This document shows positions 49,745 to 59,468 of a stretch of 64,000 nt of DNA, piece by piece. The stretch's first letter is position 1. Every line of letters starts with the position of its first letter. The stretch lies in NCBI RefSeq assembly GCF_024138675.1, contig NZ_CP090959.1, positions 2,883,501 to 2,947,500 on the forward strand, in the 5' to 3' direction. This DNA is from Simiduia sp. 21SJ11W-1. Lineage in GTDB: Bacteria > Pseudomonadota > Gammaproteobacteria > Pseudomonadales > Cellvibrionaceae. The notes beneath the pieces are model-generated. The model saw nothing but the letters and a program-made list of their open reading frames with translations. It did no database searches and was not told the DNA's origin. A program made the position numbers and the translations under genes.

Positions 49745-50065
49745 TTAACTTTCTGCTTTGGCTTTCTCGGCCCGGCGCCTGCGCGCCTCTTTCGGGTCTG
49801 AAATCAGTGGGCGGTAGATTTCTACCCTGTCACCCTCTTGCAGCTCATGCTCGCGTGCAGCCTTCAGGCCCTTGGTACCCAGCGCCTGGCCGAAAATGCC
49901 CATTTTGGCGGTTTCGATATCAAGATCGGGAAAGAAGTCGGTAATGTTCGAGCGTACCACTGCCTGATAGGCGGTGGTGCCTGGCTCTACCAGCAACGCC
50001 ACAATTTTTTGCTGATGGGGCAGCGCGTAGGCCACCTCCACTCGAATTAAGTCGCGATCAGGCAT
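49745..50065 (-). CDS. ratB: RnfH/RatB-family protein
   Basis: 106 residues, ubiquitin-like UPF0125 fold: IRVEVAYALPHQQKIVALLVEPGTTAYQAVVRS, MGIFGQALG and EGDRVEIYRPLISDPKEARRRRAEKA. Function unsettled. It follows ratA by 9 nt, the standard ratAB pair. Confidence 0.93.
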   Translation of the reverse strand: MPDRDLIRVEVAYALPHQQKIVALLVEPGTTAYQAVVRSNITDFFPDLDIETAKMGIFGQALGTKGLKAAREHELQEGDRVEIYRPLISDPKEARRRRAEKAKAES

Positions 50066-50074
50066 CTTGGCTCC

Positions 50075-50509
50075 TCAGCCGCTGTAGAGTTGTTCGGCGC
50101 GCCGGCATAGGCAGTCTACTTGTTGGGAGGCCACGGCCTCAAACACCTTGCCCGCAGCCAGCGCGACCAATCCGTTCTTTAAATCAAAATCCAGGCTGAA
50201 TACAATTTTGCAGCCAATATCCCCCAGTGCAATGAATTGCCATTGGCCGCTGAAGTGCGAAAAAGGGCCTTCTACCAGCACCATGTCCATGCGGGTGGGC
50301 GGCGTTAGCGCATTGGTGGTCACAAAGCTTTGTTCAACGCCTGCCGCTTTCAAGGTCAATCTGGCCGTCAAGTGGCTTTCGCTCGCCTCAAGCACCTCAG
50401 CCGCCACACAGCCTGGCATGAATTCCGGGTAGCGGGCCACATCGTTTACCAGTGCAAACATCTGCTCAGTGGAAAATCGCACCAGCGCACTGCGCTCAAT
50501 TCTGGCCAT
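50075..50509 (-). CDS. ratA: RatA-family START/Coq10-like protein
   Basis: 144 residues with the polyketide-cyclase/START fold: MARIERSALVRFSTEQMFALVNDVARYPEFMPGC, GQWQFIALGDIGCKIVFSLDFDLKNGLV. E. coli RatA was described as blocking 70S assembly but is related to Coq10, so a ubiquinone-binding role is the alternative. ATG 50509 is the family start. Usually it is next to smpB; here a Na+ symporter gene intervenes. Confidence 0.93.
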   Translation of the reverse strand: MARIERSALVRFSTEQMFALVNDVARYPEFMPGCVAAEVLEASESHLTARLTLKAAGVEQSFVTTNALTPPTRMDMVLVEGPFSHFSGQWQFIALGDIGCKIVFSLDFDLKNGLVALAAGKVFEAVASQQVDCLCRRAEQLYSG

Positions 50510-50736
50510 AACAGGGTTGCCCGCCATCCAAGGGATCTAGTTGCTGCCGGAACGCTGCCGGCAAACACAAAAGGAGGGGCATTTTAGCCATAGGGGCCCC
50601 CCGCGGCCAGTGCCGACTTGTGGCAAAGGCTGTTAAGATCGTCTCTTTGATGCCTGCCATCGGGCCAAGGGCCGGATGCGCGGGAAATCTGCGCAAAAAA
50701 TAACCGCAACACAAAATAATAGAAGAAGTGACATCT

Positions 50737-52170
50737 ATGACTGCACCCAGAGAGCAATTCGGTTCCCGCCTTGGCTTTATTCTCGCAGCGGCGGGTTCCG
50801 CTGTCGGCATTGGCAACCTGGTGGGCTTCCCCGTGAATGCCGCCAAAAACGGCGGTGGCGCCTTTTTGTTGATGTACGCCATTTTCGTGTTTGTGATCTG
50901 CGTGCCCGTGATGATGGCAGAGCTCGCCACCGGCCGGCACTCCGCCAAGGGCCCGCTGGGCGCCTATGCCTCGCTCACCCAGGGCAACCGCCTGTGGAGC
51001 ATCGCCGGTTGGCTCTCGACCATAACGCCCTTCATGATTGCGGTGTTTTATACGGTCATTACCGTTTGGCTGTTTGAATACCTGTTCAGCGCCATTACCG
51101 GTGATCTGGATTTATTGGCCAATCCGGAAACCTTTGGCACCTTCATTACCAGTGGCGACATTTTTATCCACCTGGCCATTGTGGTGGGCATTGTTAACCT
51201 GATTTTGGTGGGCGGTGTAAAAGAAGGCATTGAGCGCAGCGCAAAAATTCTCATGCCTACGCTGTTTGTGATGCTTATTGGCATGGTGATTTTTGTACTC
51301 ACCCGCGATAACGCCATGGCCGGCCTGAAGTTCTACCTGATTCCCGATTTCAGCAAAATTACCGGCCCCGTAGTAAGTGGCGCGCTGGGCCAGGCGTTTT
51401 TCTCACTAAGCCTTGGCATGGGTATTCTGATTACCTACGGCTCTTATATGGATAAGCGCAGCTCCATATCAAGTTCGGCCAAAATGGTAGCCCTGGCTGA
51501 TACCTCGGTAGCTTTTTTTGCAGGCCTGATGATTTTGCCCGCCATTTTCAGCTTCAACCCCAACACAGACCCAACCCAGCTATCAGACTCCTCCGTTAGC
51601 CTGATTTTCACCTTCCTGCCCAAGATTTTCCTGGCGCTGCAGGCAAGCATTGGCTACCTGGGGGCCAGTATCGTGGCCAGTGTGTTCTTCTTGCTGGTGT
51701 TCTTTGCAGCACTCACCTCGCTGGTTTCCATTATTGAAGTGCCAGCGGCAAGCCTGGTGGACCAAAAGTGCTATAGCCGCCGCAAGGCACTGTTGGTTCT
51801 TAACATCGGCATGATTGTGTTCACCATCGCCTGTACCGCCTCTTTCGGCATGGTGGGCTGGCTTACGGAGTTCGTAAACTACGCAGGCGCGCCAAAATCC
51901 CTGTTCGATGTGGTGTACGACGTCTTCTACGACACCATTTTGCCCTTGAACGGCCTGCTCATTTGTTTGTTTGTGATTTACCGCTGGAAGAAATCCAACT
52001 TCAATGAAGAGCTTGAAACCGGCGATCCGGCCTTTAAGGGCTCGCTGCTTGAGCGCTACATGAACTTCTCACTCAGCACCTTTATCCCGGTCATTCTGGC
52101 GCTGATTTTCATCAATACTGTGGCCATTAAATTCTTCGGCCAATCGCTGCTGGCCAGTATTGGTTTCTAG
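50737..52170 (+). CDS. Sodium:neurotransmitter symporter (NSS/SNF) family transporter 1
   Basis: 477 residues, about 12 helices with the LeuT fold. The sodium-site helix 1 reads FILAAAGSAVGIGNLVGFP, with the unwound GIGN centre; helix 6 region is GQAFFSLSLGMGILITYGSY. Bacterial members take up amino acids with Na+. Start ATG 50737 after AGAAGAAG; GTG 50728 is an alternative. Similar throughout to the paralog at 52868, with smpB between them. Substrate not assignable. Confidence 0.93.
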   Translation: MTAPREQFGSRLGFILAAAGSAVGIGNLVGFPVNAAKNGGGAFLLMYAIFVFVICVPVMMAELATGRHSAKGPLGAYASLTQGNRLWSIAGWLSTITPFMIAVFYTVITVWLFEYLFSAITGDLDLLANPETFGTFITSGDIFIHLAIVVGIVNLILVGGVKEGIERSAKILMPTLFVMLIGMVIFVLTRDNAMAGLKFYLIPDFSKITGPVVSGALGQAFFSLSLGMGILITYGSYMDKRSSISSSAKMVALADTSVAFFAGLMILPAIFSFNPNTDPTQLSDSSVSLIFTFLPKIFLALQASIGYLGASIVASVFFLLVFFAALTSLVSIIEVPAASLVDQKCYSRRKALLVLNIGMIVFTIACTASFGMVGWLTEFVNYAGAPKSLFDVVYDVFYDTILPLNGLLICLFVIYRWKKSNFNEELETGDPAFKGSLLERYMNFSLSTFIPVILALIFINTVAIKFFGQSLLASIGF

Positions 52171-52178
52171 GCTTGCCA

Positions 52179-52209
52179 ACACCCGCCCGCCTTTTGGTAG
52201 GCGGGTGTT
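52179..52209 (+). terminator. Hairpin after NSS transporter 1
   Basis: 10-bp stem AACACCCGCC / GGCGGGTGTT right after the stop; no T-run, so terminator function is uncertain. Confidence 0.45.
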
Positions 52210-52248
52210 GTAGCGCTCCTCACCGCTCCCCTATATAATCGCCGCCCT

Positions 52249-52728
52249 ATGGCTAAACCTAAGAAAAAACCCGCAGACAACACCATCGCGCAGAACAAAA
52301 AAGCGCGCTTCGATTACGCCCTGGGCGAAAAGTTCGAGGCGGGCCTGGAGCTGCAAGGCTGGGAAGTGAAGAGTTTGCGCGCCGGTAAAATTCAACTGGT
52401 AGACAGCTTCGTGCAATTTCACAGAGGCGAAGCCTGGTTGATGGGCGCGCTCGTCTCGCCTATGCAGTCTGTATCTACCCACTATGTGGCCGAGCCCAAC
52501 CGCAAGCGCAAGCTGTTGTTGCACCGGCGCGAGCTGGCACGCCTGCAACAAGGGGTGGAGCAAAAGGGCTATACGGTGGTGTGCACCGCACTCTACTGGA
52601 AAAACCACCTGGTGAAGGCGGCCATCGCCCTGGCCAAGGGTAAAGCTGAACACGATAAGCGCAATACGGAAAAAGAGCGCGACTGGAATCGCGAAAAACA
52701 GCGCGTAGTGCGCGACCACAACCGCTGA
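52249..52728 (+). CDS. smpB: SsrA-binding protein SmpB
   Basis: 159 residues. Partner of tmRNA in trans-translation. Family core [43 protein letters not shown] in part, then [22 protein letters not shown] and [33 protein letters not shown] with the basic C-terminal tail. No ssrA gene lies in the following 130 bp. Confidence 0.97.
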   Translation: MAKPKKKPADNTIAQNKKARFDYALGEKFEAGLELQGWEVKSLRAGKIQLVDSFVQFHRGEAWLMGALVSPMQSVSTHYVAEPNRKRKLLLHRRELARLQQGVEQKGYTVVCTALYWKNHLVKAAIALAKGKAEHDKRNTEKERDWNREKQRVVRDHNR

Positions 52729-52867
52729 TATAGTCCCATTTAGGCGGCCCGCCACTTGCGGAAACCCGCCCGCCAACCGTTTTACCTAGGCGCCCGGCCA
52801 GACACCGGGGCCCAACACCGGCCAAGCGCCGGTTTTTCACAATAATAATCGTAAGATGGACGCGTTC

Positions 52868-54217
52868 ATGAGTGCACCCAGAGGTCAGTTCTCCAGCCGA
52901 TTCGGATTCATCATGGCTGCGGCAGGTTCTGCCGTAGGCCTGGGCAACATTTGGGGCTTCCCCACCCAAACCGCCAGCAACGGCGGTGCCGCCTTCGTGT
53001 TGGTGTATTTGGTGTTAGCCTTCGTACTGGCCTACCCCGCGCTCATGGCAGAGCTGGTGATCGGCCGCCACGCGCGCGCCAATATCGTAACGGCCCTCGG
53101 CGGCTTGAGCCATAAACCCTGGCTCAGCCGGCTGGGCAGCTTCACCGGCCTCTACGGCGTGCTCACCGCCAGCCTGATCCTGAGCTTTTACACCATTGTG
53201 GCCGGCTGGATGATGAGCTTCCTGGCCGCCTCTGTTACCGATATCGCAGGCCTTGATGCCGCCACCGCGTGGCTCACCACCATGTCCGTTGAGCGCAACC
53301 TGCTGTTTGGCTTTTTGTTTGCAGCCTTAACGCTGTTCATTATTTCTTCTGGCGTGCAAAACGGCATCGAGAAGTGGTCTAGCCGCTTGATGCCCCTGCT
53401 GGTGGGCCTGTTGGTGCTGCTGATCATTTACGTACTGATGCAGCCAGGCGCCATGGAAGGATTGCGCGTGTACCTAATGCCCGACATGAGCCGCGTGCTG
53501 GAGCCCAAGCTGATCATCAGCGCCATGGGCCAGGCCTTCTTCTCGCTCTCGCTGGGTGTGGGCACCATGCTCGTTTACGGCTCTTACCTTTCCAAACAAG
53601 ACAGCCTGCCGCGCCTGGGCGCCATTGTGACGGTGGTGGATTTGGGCATCGCCTTTATAGCAGGCCTATTGATTCTGCCGGCCATGTTTGTGGCCAAAGA
53701 AGCGGGCATCAACATTACCGATGCCGCAGGCAATCTGATTGGCGATTCCGACATTATCTTCCAGGTATTGCCACCGCTATTTGATTCTATGGGTGGCGCC
53801 GGCCAATTTGTGGCCATGGCATTTTTCGCACTCATGACCATCGCCGCACTCACCTCCTCCATCAGCATGCTGGAAGTGCCCGTGTCACTCGCGGTGGAGC
53901 GCTTCGACGTGCAAAGGCCCGTGGCCGCGCTGGCCATTGGCGGCAGTATTTTCGCGATCTCCGCTGTGATTATCTTTAACTTTGGCAGCCTGTTCGGCTG
54001 GGTGATAGACCTCACCACCAAGTACTCACAACCCCTGCTGGGCGTGATGATCTGCTTGTTCTGTGGCTGGGTTTTCAAGCGCAACCAGTTATTGGAAGAG
54101 CTGAAACAAGGCCACGATGGCCTGGAAGACGGCCTGTTCTGGAAGATTTGGCCCTTCTACGTAAAGCTTGTGTGCCCGCTGCTCATTCTGTTTACCTTCT
54201 GGCAATCTATTGCCTAG
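52868..54217 (+). CDS. Sodium:neurotransmitter symporter family transporter 2
   Basis: 449 residues, LeuT fold; helix 1 GFIMAAAGSAVGLGNIWGFP contains the family's GLGNIWRFP-like sodium motif with Gly where many have Arg. Helix 6 region GQAFFSLSLGVGTMLVYGSY nearly matches paralog 1. ATG 52868 (MSAPRGQFSSRFGF) aligns with the paralog's start; ATG 52856 is possible. Followed by a strong terminator. Confidence 0.93.
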   Translation: MSAPRGQFSSRFGFIMAAAGSAVGLGNIWGFPTQTASNGGAAFVLVYLVLAFVLAYPALMAELVIGRHARANIVTALGGLSHKPWLSRLGSFTGLYGVLTASLILSFYTIVAGWMMSFLAASVTDIAGLDAATAWLTTMSVERNLLFGFLFAALTLFIISSGVQNGIEKWSSRLMPLLVGLLVLLIIYVLMQPGAMEGLRVYLMPDMSRVLEPKLIISAMGQAFFSLSLGVGTMLVYGSYLSKQDSLPRLGAIVTVVDLGIAFIAGLLILPAMFVAKEAGINITDAAGNLIGDSDIIFQVLPPLFDSMGGAGQFVAMAFFALMTIAALTSSISMLEVPVSLAVERFDVQRPVAALAIGGSIFAISAVIIFNFGSLFGWVIDLTTKYSQPLLGVMICLFCGWVFKRNQLLEELKQGHDGLEDGLFWKIWPFYVKLVCPLLILFTFWQSIA

Positions 54218-54239
54218 CACCCAGTTGCCAGTTCGAAAG

Positions 54240-54264
54240 CGCCGCGCTCAGCGGCGTTTTTTTT
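54240..54264 (+). terminator. Terminator after NSS transporter 2
   Basis: CGCCGC-GCTCA-GCGGCG followed by eight Ts. Confidence 0.9.
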
Positions 54265-54488
54265 GCTAAAAATTCGCACCTTTTCCTCTTGAATTCCGCC
54301 GCTGCGCCCCTAAATTCCCCCCGATCTTTCGCAAAACTCCATAAGGCGCTGTTGCCTGCCACTCGGGAACCTGGACATGGCTTTTTTCGCGAGATACCCC
54401 ACTCCTATTCCGTGCTTCCTGCGGCCCTTTGCACTGCGCCCTGATTTTTTCTACCCGTTGACTTTTTCCCACAATAACGGAGGACGCT

Positions 54489-55460
54489 ATGCTGGAAGTC
54501 AGCCAGTTAAGCCGGCGCTACGGCGAATATCTCGCCGTGGATTCGGTGAGTTTTTCAATAACAAAGGGTGAAATTGTAGGTTTACTGGGCCATAACGGCG
54601 CGGGTAAAACCACCATCATGAAAATGCTTAGCGGCTACCTTGAGCCCGATACCGGCAGCATTGTGGTAGATGGCCTAAACCTGGCCCAGCACACCAAGAA
54701 AATTCAAAAGGCCTTGGGCTACCTGCCAGAAAGCCTGCCGGTGTACCCTGAAATGACGGTGGCCGACTACCTAGATTATGCCGCCGATCTCAAGGGGCTG
54801 GCTGGCAATCACAAGCGCGAGGAAATCAAACACGCCATTGGTGCCACCGACATAAGCGCAAAGCTGAACGCGCCCATTGCCACTTTATCGCGCGGCTTCA
54901 AACAGCGCGTCGGCGTGGCCCAGGCCATACTGGGGCGCCCGAAGCTGCTGATTTTGGATGAGCCCAGCAACGGGCTGGACCCAGAACAAACCCTGCAAAT
55001 GCGCGCGCTGATCCGCGATATCGCCAAAGATGCCACGGTGATTTTATCTACCCATATCATGCAAGAAGTAGAGGCCTTGTGCTCGCGGGTACTGCTGGTT
55101 CGGGCAGGCCAACTGGCCGTAGATGCACAGCTTGCCGAGCTGCAACAAAGCCACAAAATTACCCTAGACACCAACCTGCCCCTCAGTGATCGCCAACTGC
55201 TTGAGCAGCTGGCAGAGGTGAACAAAGTTGATGCCGCTCCGGCAGAGGGCGCTGCAGACCCAACACCTGGTTATCGCTATACGCTCACTGTCAATCCTGC
55301 AGCGAACCAGCGTGCACTGCTGGCGCGCATTGCTGAAAAGCTGATCACCGCTGGCTATCAGTTATGGTCGCTCACACCCCAAAGCCGGGATCTTGAATCC
55401 CTGTTTAATGAATCACAAGACATCAAAAACCCACATCAGGAGGTGAACCGTGCAGCCTGA
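54489..55460 (+). CDS. ABC transporter ATP-binding protein (GldA-like)
   Basis: 323 residues. Walker A GHNGAGKTTIMKML, Q-loop region YLPESLPVYPEMTV, signature LSRGFKQRVGVAQAIL, Walker B LLILDEPSNGLDPEQ, switch His in STHIM. An extended C-terminal domain (residues about 220-323) is of the sort seen in ABC-2 and GldA-type ATPases. GGAGG precedes ATG 54489. Ten bases overlap the permease gene, so the two are cotranslated. Substrate unknown. Confidence 0.93.
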   Translation: MLEVSQLSRRYGEYLAVDSVSFSITKGEIVGLLGHNGAGKTTIMKMLSGYLEPDTGSIVVDGLNLAQHTKKIQKALGYLPESLPVYPEMTVADYLDYAADLKGLAGNHKREEIKHAIGATDISAKLNAPIATLSRGFKQRVGVAQAILGRPKLLILDEPSNGLDPEQTLQMRALIRDIAKDATVILSTHIMQEVEALCSRVLLVRAGQLAVDAQLAELQQSHKITLDTNLPLSDRQLLEQLAEVNKVDAAPAEGAADPTPGYRYTLTVNPAANQRALLARIAEKLITAGYQLWSLTPQSRDLESLFNESQDIKNPHQEVNRAA

Positions 55461-58359
55461 TCACAACACACTTGTAAATAAATCCGCACGCCACCCTGCG
55501 CTGCGGGTGGCGGCAAAAGAAATCAGCCTGTTCTTTGCATCGCCCATCGCCTACTTATTTTTGGGCGCCTTTGCCGCCATTACCTTGTTTGTATTTTTTT
55601 GGGGTGAGGCATTTTTCGCGCGCAACATCGCAGATGTGCGCCCACTGTTTGAGTGGATGCCCCTGCTACTGATATTCCTCAGCGCCACGCTCACCATGCG
55701 ATTGTGGAGCGATGAGCGACGCACCGGTACCCTTGAGCACGTACTCACCCAATCGGTGCCACTGTGGCATTTTGTGGTGGGTAAATTTTTAAGCTGCCTG
55801 TTTTTACTGGTGCTTGCCTTGGCGATTACCCTGCCACTGCCCATTACCGTGGCGCTGCTGGGCGACCTTGATTGGGGGCCTGTATGGGCGGGCTATTTGG
55901 CCACACTGGCGTTGGGCGCGGCCTATATAAGTATTGGCTTGTTTGTGTCGGCGCGCAGCGATAACCAGATTGTCAGCCTGATTATCGCCTCGGCGCTGTG
56001 CGGTGTACTTTATTTACTGGGCCACCCGGTGCTCACCAACCTGTTTGGCCACGCCACCGCCGAATGGCTGGCAGCACTAGGCACCGGCACCCGCTTTGAT
56101 GCCATCACCCGCGGCGTGATAGACCTGCGCGACTTCTACTATTACCTAAGCATTATGGCGGTGTTTCTCACGCTCAATACACTGGTGCTTGAGCGCGAGC
56201 GCTGGGTGCAACATGCGCGCAATTCGCAACACCGCCGCTGGCAATTTGTTGCGGGCCTGTTGATAGCCAACGCCTTGGGCGCCAATTTATGGCTTGGGCA
56301 AATAACGGCCTTGCGAGTGGATGTGACCCAGGGGCAAATGTATTCGCTGTCTGATGCCACCGATAACTACTTGCAACAGTTGCAAGAGCCGCTGCTGATC
56401 AGAGGCTATTTCAGCAACAAAACCCATCCACTGTTGGCGCCACTGGTGCCGCAGATGCGCGACCTGATGCGCGAATACGAAATCGCGGGCCAAGGCCAGG
56501 TGCGGGTGGAATTTATCGACCCGCTCGCAAACCCGGAGCTTGAGCAGGAGGCAAACCAAAAATACGCCATTACCCCGGTACCCTTTCAGGTGGCCGACCG
56601 CTACCAGTCGTCCATTGTGAGCAGCTACTTCAATGTGCTGGTGCAATACGGCGACGAACATCAGGTACTGGGTTTTCGCGACCTCATTGAAGTACAGGCC
56701 CGCTCGGAATCCGATTTAAATGTGCAATTGCGCAACCCCGAGCACGACCTCACCCGCGCCATCAAAAAGGTACTGCAAAGCTACCAGGCCGGTGGCAACC
56801 TGTTTGATACCGTAAAAAGCGAACTCACCTTCACGGCTTACTTGTCTCCTTCAGAGAAACTGCCGCCACAACTCGCCACTTTCCGCGAGACAGTGGAAGC
56901 TCAACTGACACAATACCAGGCACAAGCCAAAGGGCGCTTGCGCGTGCGGTGGGAAAACCCAGAGGCAAACGGTGGCGAGCTCGGCCGGCAAATTGCCGAA
57001 GACTACGGCCTGCGCCCCATGGCCACCAGCCTGCTCAGCAACGAGAGCTTTTACTTTTACCTCACGCTCACAAACGGCGAGCAACTGGTACAACTGCCCC
57101 TAGAAGACCTCAGCGAAGCAAGCTTCAAGCGCAATCTGGAAGCGGGCATCAAGCGCTTTGCCACAGGCTTTACCAAAACCGTGGCGCTGGTGGCACCGGA
57201 AAACGGCTATTCGCCCTACGGGAGCCCGCGTACATCGTTTCATCAGCTGGAGCAGTTTCTTAGTGCAGACCTGAATATTCAGCGCGAAGATCTAACCGAT
57301 GGTAGCGTGAGCGGTGAAGCCGATGTATTGATGCTACTGGCGCCTGAAAACCTTGATGAGAAATCACTCTTTGCGGTGGATCAATTCCTCATGCAAGGGG
57401 GAACAGTAATTGCGGCAACCTCGCCCTTTTCGGCGTCATTAAGCAACCGTTCGCTCAGCCTGCAAGACGTCAACAGCGGCCTGGAGAGCTGGCTTAAGCA
57501 CCACGGCATCCACATTGAAAAGCAGTTGGTGTTAGACCCGCAAAATACGGCGTTTCCGGTGCCAGTTACACGCAATCTGGGGGGATTTCAAATTCAGGAC
57601 ATGCGCCTGATAGACTACCCCTACTTCCCCGATTTGCGCGCCGATGAAATCAACCAAGTTCACCCCATGACCCGCGCATTGGGGCAACTGACGCTCGCCT
57701 GGGCCTCACCGATTACAGTAACCGAAAGCCAAGAGCGTACCGTCACTGAGCTGCTGCACTCCTCTGGCAGCGCGGGCCTTTCAAGTGCGCGCAATATTAT
57801 GCCGCAGCTCACCGAACAAGGGCTTACCCCCATGCAGCCCGAGCAGGATATTGGCCGCCATCTGCTTGGGGTAGTGAGTGAAGGGCGCTTTGAGTCTTAC
57901 TTCAAAGATAAACCCTCACCCCTCATAGAGGCGAGTGAGGCCGCAGCCGAATCAGATGCGGCCAAAGACGCGAGCACCGAGGCCGCTACAAGCTCGCCCT
58001 TCAGTCGCGTGATCAGTCACTCGCCCGAAGCTGCACGAATAATCCTGTTTGCATCAAACGATTTTTTAAGCGATCAGGTGGTGCGCTTAACCGGCAGCGC
58101 ACAACAGGGTGAGTACCTGGCCGGCTTACAACTGGCCAACAACGCCATTGACTGGGCGCTGGAAGACGCAGGCCTCACGAGCATTCGCTCGCGAGGGCAC
58201 TTCAATCGCACCCTGCCACCGCTAAGCCAGAATACACAAATGTTCTGGGAATACCTGAACTATGTACTGGCCGCACTGGCACTGGCTCTCATTGCCCTGC
58301 TCGCCCATTACCACAAACGCGCCAAGGCGCAACGCTACAGCGCTTGGCTGGCACATTAA
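55450..58359 (+). CDS. ABC-2 permease fused to a GldG-like auxiliary domain
   Basis: 969 residues. Residues 1-250 form a six-helix ABC-2 permease of the GldF/NosY kind (SPIAYLFLGAFAAITLFVFFW; MRLWSDERRTGTLEHVLTQSV). From about 262 a membrane helix starts a large periplasmic GldG-like (ABC_transp_aux) region: LRVDVTQGQMYSLSDATDNYLQQLQEPLLIRGYFS, DLMREYEIAGQGQVRVEFIDP, and VALVAPENGYSPYG, with a closing helix (YVLAALALALIALLAHY). In Bacteroidetes these are separate gldF and gldG genes. The start is GTG 55450 behind AGGAGGTG. An exporter of unknown cargo; gliding is not implied. Confidence 0.88.
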   Translation: MQPDHNTLVNKSARHPALRVAAKEISLFFASPIAYLFLGAFAAITLFVFFWGEAFFARNIADVRPLFEWMPLLLIFLSATLTMRLWSDERRTGTLEHVLTQSVPLWHFVVGKFLSCLFLLVLALAITLPLPITVALLGDLDWGPVWAGYLATLALGAAYISIGLFVSARSDNQIVSLIIASALCGVLYLLGHPVLTNLFGHATAEWLAALGTGTRFDAITRGVIDLRDFYYYLSIMAVFLTLNTLVLERERWVQHARNSQHRRWQFVAGLLIANALGANLWLGQITALRVDVTQGQMYSLSDATDNYLQQLQEPLLIRGYFSNKTHPLLAPLVPQMRDLMREYEIAGQGQVRVEFIDPLANPELEQEANQKYAITPVPFQVADRYQSSIVSSYFNVLVQYGDEHQVLGFRDLIEVQARSESDLNVQLRNPEHDLTRAIKKVLQSYQAGGNLFDTVKSELTFTAYLSPSEKLPPQLATFRETVEAQLTQYQAQAKGRLRVRWENPEANGGELGRQIAEDYGLRPMATSLLSNESFYFYLTLTNGEQLVQLPLEDLSEASFKRNLEAGIKRFATGFTKTVALVAPENGYSPYGSPRTSFHQLEQFLSADLNIQREDLTDGSVSGEADVLMLLAPENLDEKSLFAVDQFLMQGGTVIAATSPFSASLSNRSLSLQDVNSGLESWLKHHGIHIEKQLVLDPQNTAFPVPVTRNLGGFQIQDMRLIDYPYFPDLRADEINQVHPMTRALGQLTLAWASPITVTESQERTVTELLHSSGSAGLSSARNIMPQLTEQGLTPMQPEQDIGRHLLGVVSEGRFESYFKDKPSPLIEASEAAAESDAAKDASTEAATSSPFSRVISHSPEAARIILFASNDFLSDQVVRLTGSAQQGEYLAGLQLANNAIDWALEDAGLTSIRSRGHFNRTLPPLSQNTQMFWEYLNYVLAALALALIALLAHYHKRAKAQRYSAWLAH

Positions 58360-58370
58360 AGGAGGCTCCA

Positions 58371-59303
58371 ATGACCACATCTTTCAAACGGCTGCCCCAT
58401 TGGCTAAGCGGTTTGCTGGCAGCGCAGCTGCTGTTGGCAACTGGCATTTTCTGGGCCAATCAGCAGGGCACGCAGGTGCCTGCCACACCGCTGTTGGCAG
58501 ACATACAACAGCCAATCAATAAACTCACATTCACCGAGGGCGACCAACACACCACCCTCGTAAAGCAGGGCGATCAATGGCTAGTTGCCGGGCACCACAA
58601 GCTGCCGGCCAAACAATCCGAAGTGGAGGATTTACTGCAAGCGCTTAAGCAGCAAAAAACCCTGCACCCCATTGCCACCCAGCGCAACAGCCACGCGCGC
58701 TTTGAGGTGAGTGATGAGAATGCACAACACAGGCTTGAAGCCTTTGCCGGTGATACAAAAGTGGCCGAGCTACTGCTCGGCAGCTCACCGGGGCTGCGCC
58801 AGGTGCACTTGCGACGCGCCGGTGAAGACGCAGTATTCGTAGCCAAACTCAATCGCTACGATTTCAGCGCCCAGGCCGAGCATTGGCTGGATCGCAAGCT
58901 TTTGGCCACAGAGGCCCCCATTGAAATTTCAGGCCCGGATTTTACCCTGGCCAAAAAAGACGATCAGTGGAGGCTCGCCAACGCAGAAGACAAACCCGTA
59001 GATTCCGGTAAAGCGAGCGAGCTTGCCCGCGCACTGGAAAACCTGCAGGTGCAATCGGTGGCAGAGGGGGTTTCACTCGAGTCTCTGGAAAGCACAAAAC
59101 TGGAGGTTAAAATCCAAGGCCGAACTGAACCTTTGCGCTACCGCTTGGCAGAACTTAAGGGCAACCACTACATTGCCCGCGATGACATACCTGCGGTATT
59201 TAATGTCAGTGAGTTTGACTTCAAACGGCTCAATCAAACAGCGCTAACAGACCTTATAGCCAACCATGAAGCAGACGCCCATGCAGGCCAATCAGGCTCC
59301 TAA
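58371..59303 (+). CDS. DUF4340-containing membrane-anchored protein
   Basis: 310 residues. One N-terminal helix (LSGLLAAQLLLATGIFWA), then a periplasmic region with repeated DUF4340-type units: NKLTFTEGDQHTTLVKQGDQWLV, HKLPAKQSEVEDLLQALKQQKTL, and again ISGPDFTLAKKDDQWRLANAEDKPVDSGKASELARALENLQVQSVAE in part. Third gene of the Gld-like ABC operon, 11 nt after the fusion; GGAGG precedes ATG 58371. Probably an accessory of the exporter. Confidence 0.85.
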   Translation: MTTSFKRLPHWLSGLLAAQLLLATGIFWANQQGTQVPATPLLADIQQPINKLTFTEGDQHTTLVKQGDQWLVAGHHKLPAKQSEVEDLLQALKQQKTLHPIATQRNSHARFEVSDENAQHRLEAFAGDTKVAELLLGSSPGLRQVHLRRAGEDAVFVAKLNRYDFSAQAEHWLDRKLLATEAPIEISGPDFTLAKKDDQWRLANAEDKPVDSGKASELARALENLQVQSVAEGVSLESLESTKLEVKIQGRTEPLRYRLAELKGNHYIARDDIPAVFNVSEFDFKRLNQTALTDLIANHEADAHAGQSGS

Positions 59304-59330
59304 CCCCTAAACGCATCACGCGTTTACCTG

Positions 59331-59353
59331 GCCCCGCAAAGCGGGGCTTTTTT
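59331..59353 (+). terminator. Terminator of the Gld-like ABC operon
   Basis: GCCCCGC-AAA-GCGGGGC followed by six Ts. Confidence 0.9.
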
Positions 59354-59408
59354 ATTTCAAAATAAAATATAAACCCCTGCGGTTTTTACCAAAAAAAATA
59401 ACCGGCAT

Positions 59409-59438
59409 CCTTGAAATTGGCCAGCGCGCTACTAAATA
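59409..59438 (+). promoter_or_regulatory. ibpA promoter
   Basis: CCTTGAAA (59409-59416) fits the sigma-32 -35; TAAATA (59433-59438) at 16 bp after TTGAAA also fits sigma-70. The sigma-32 -10 is weak, so which factor acts is unclear. Confidence 0.45.
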
Positions 59439-59468
59439 GTTACCTGCCAAGGGCGAAGCTTTACAAGA

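Noticed and set aside
52729-52867. tmRNA gene next to smpB
   Set aside because: Only about 130 bp is free and neither the tRNA-like ends nor an ANDE-type tag frame is present.
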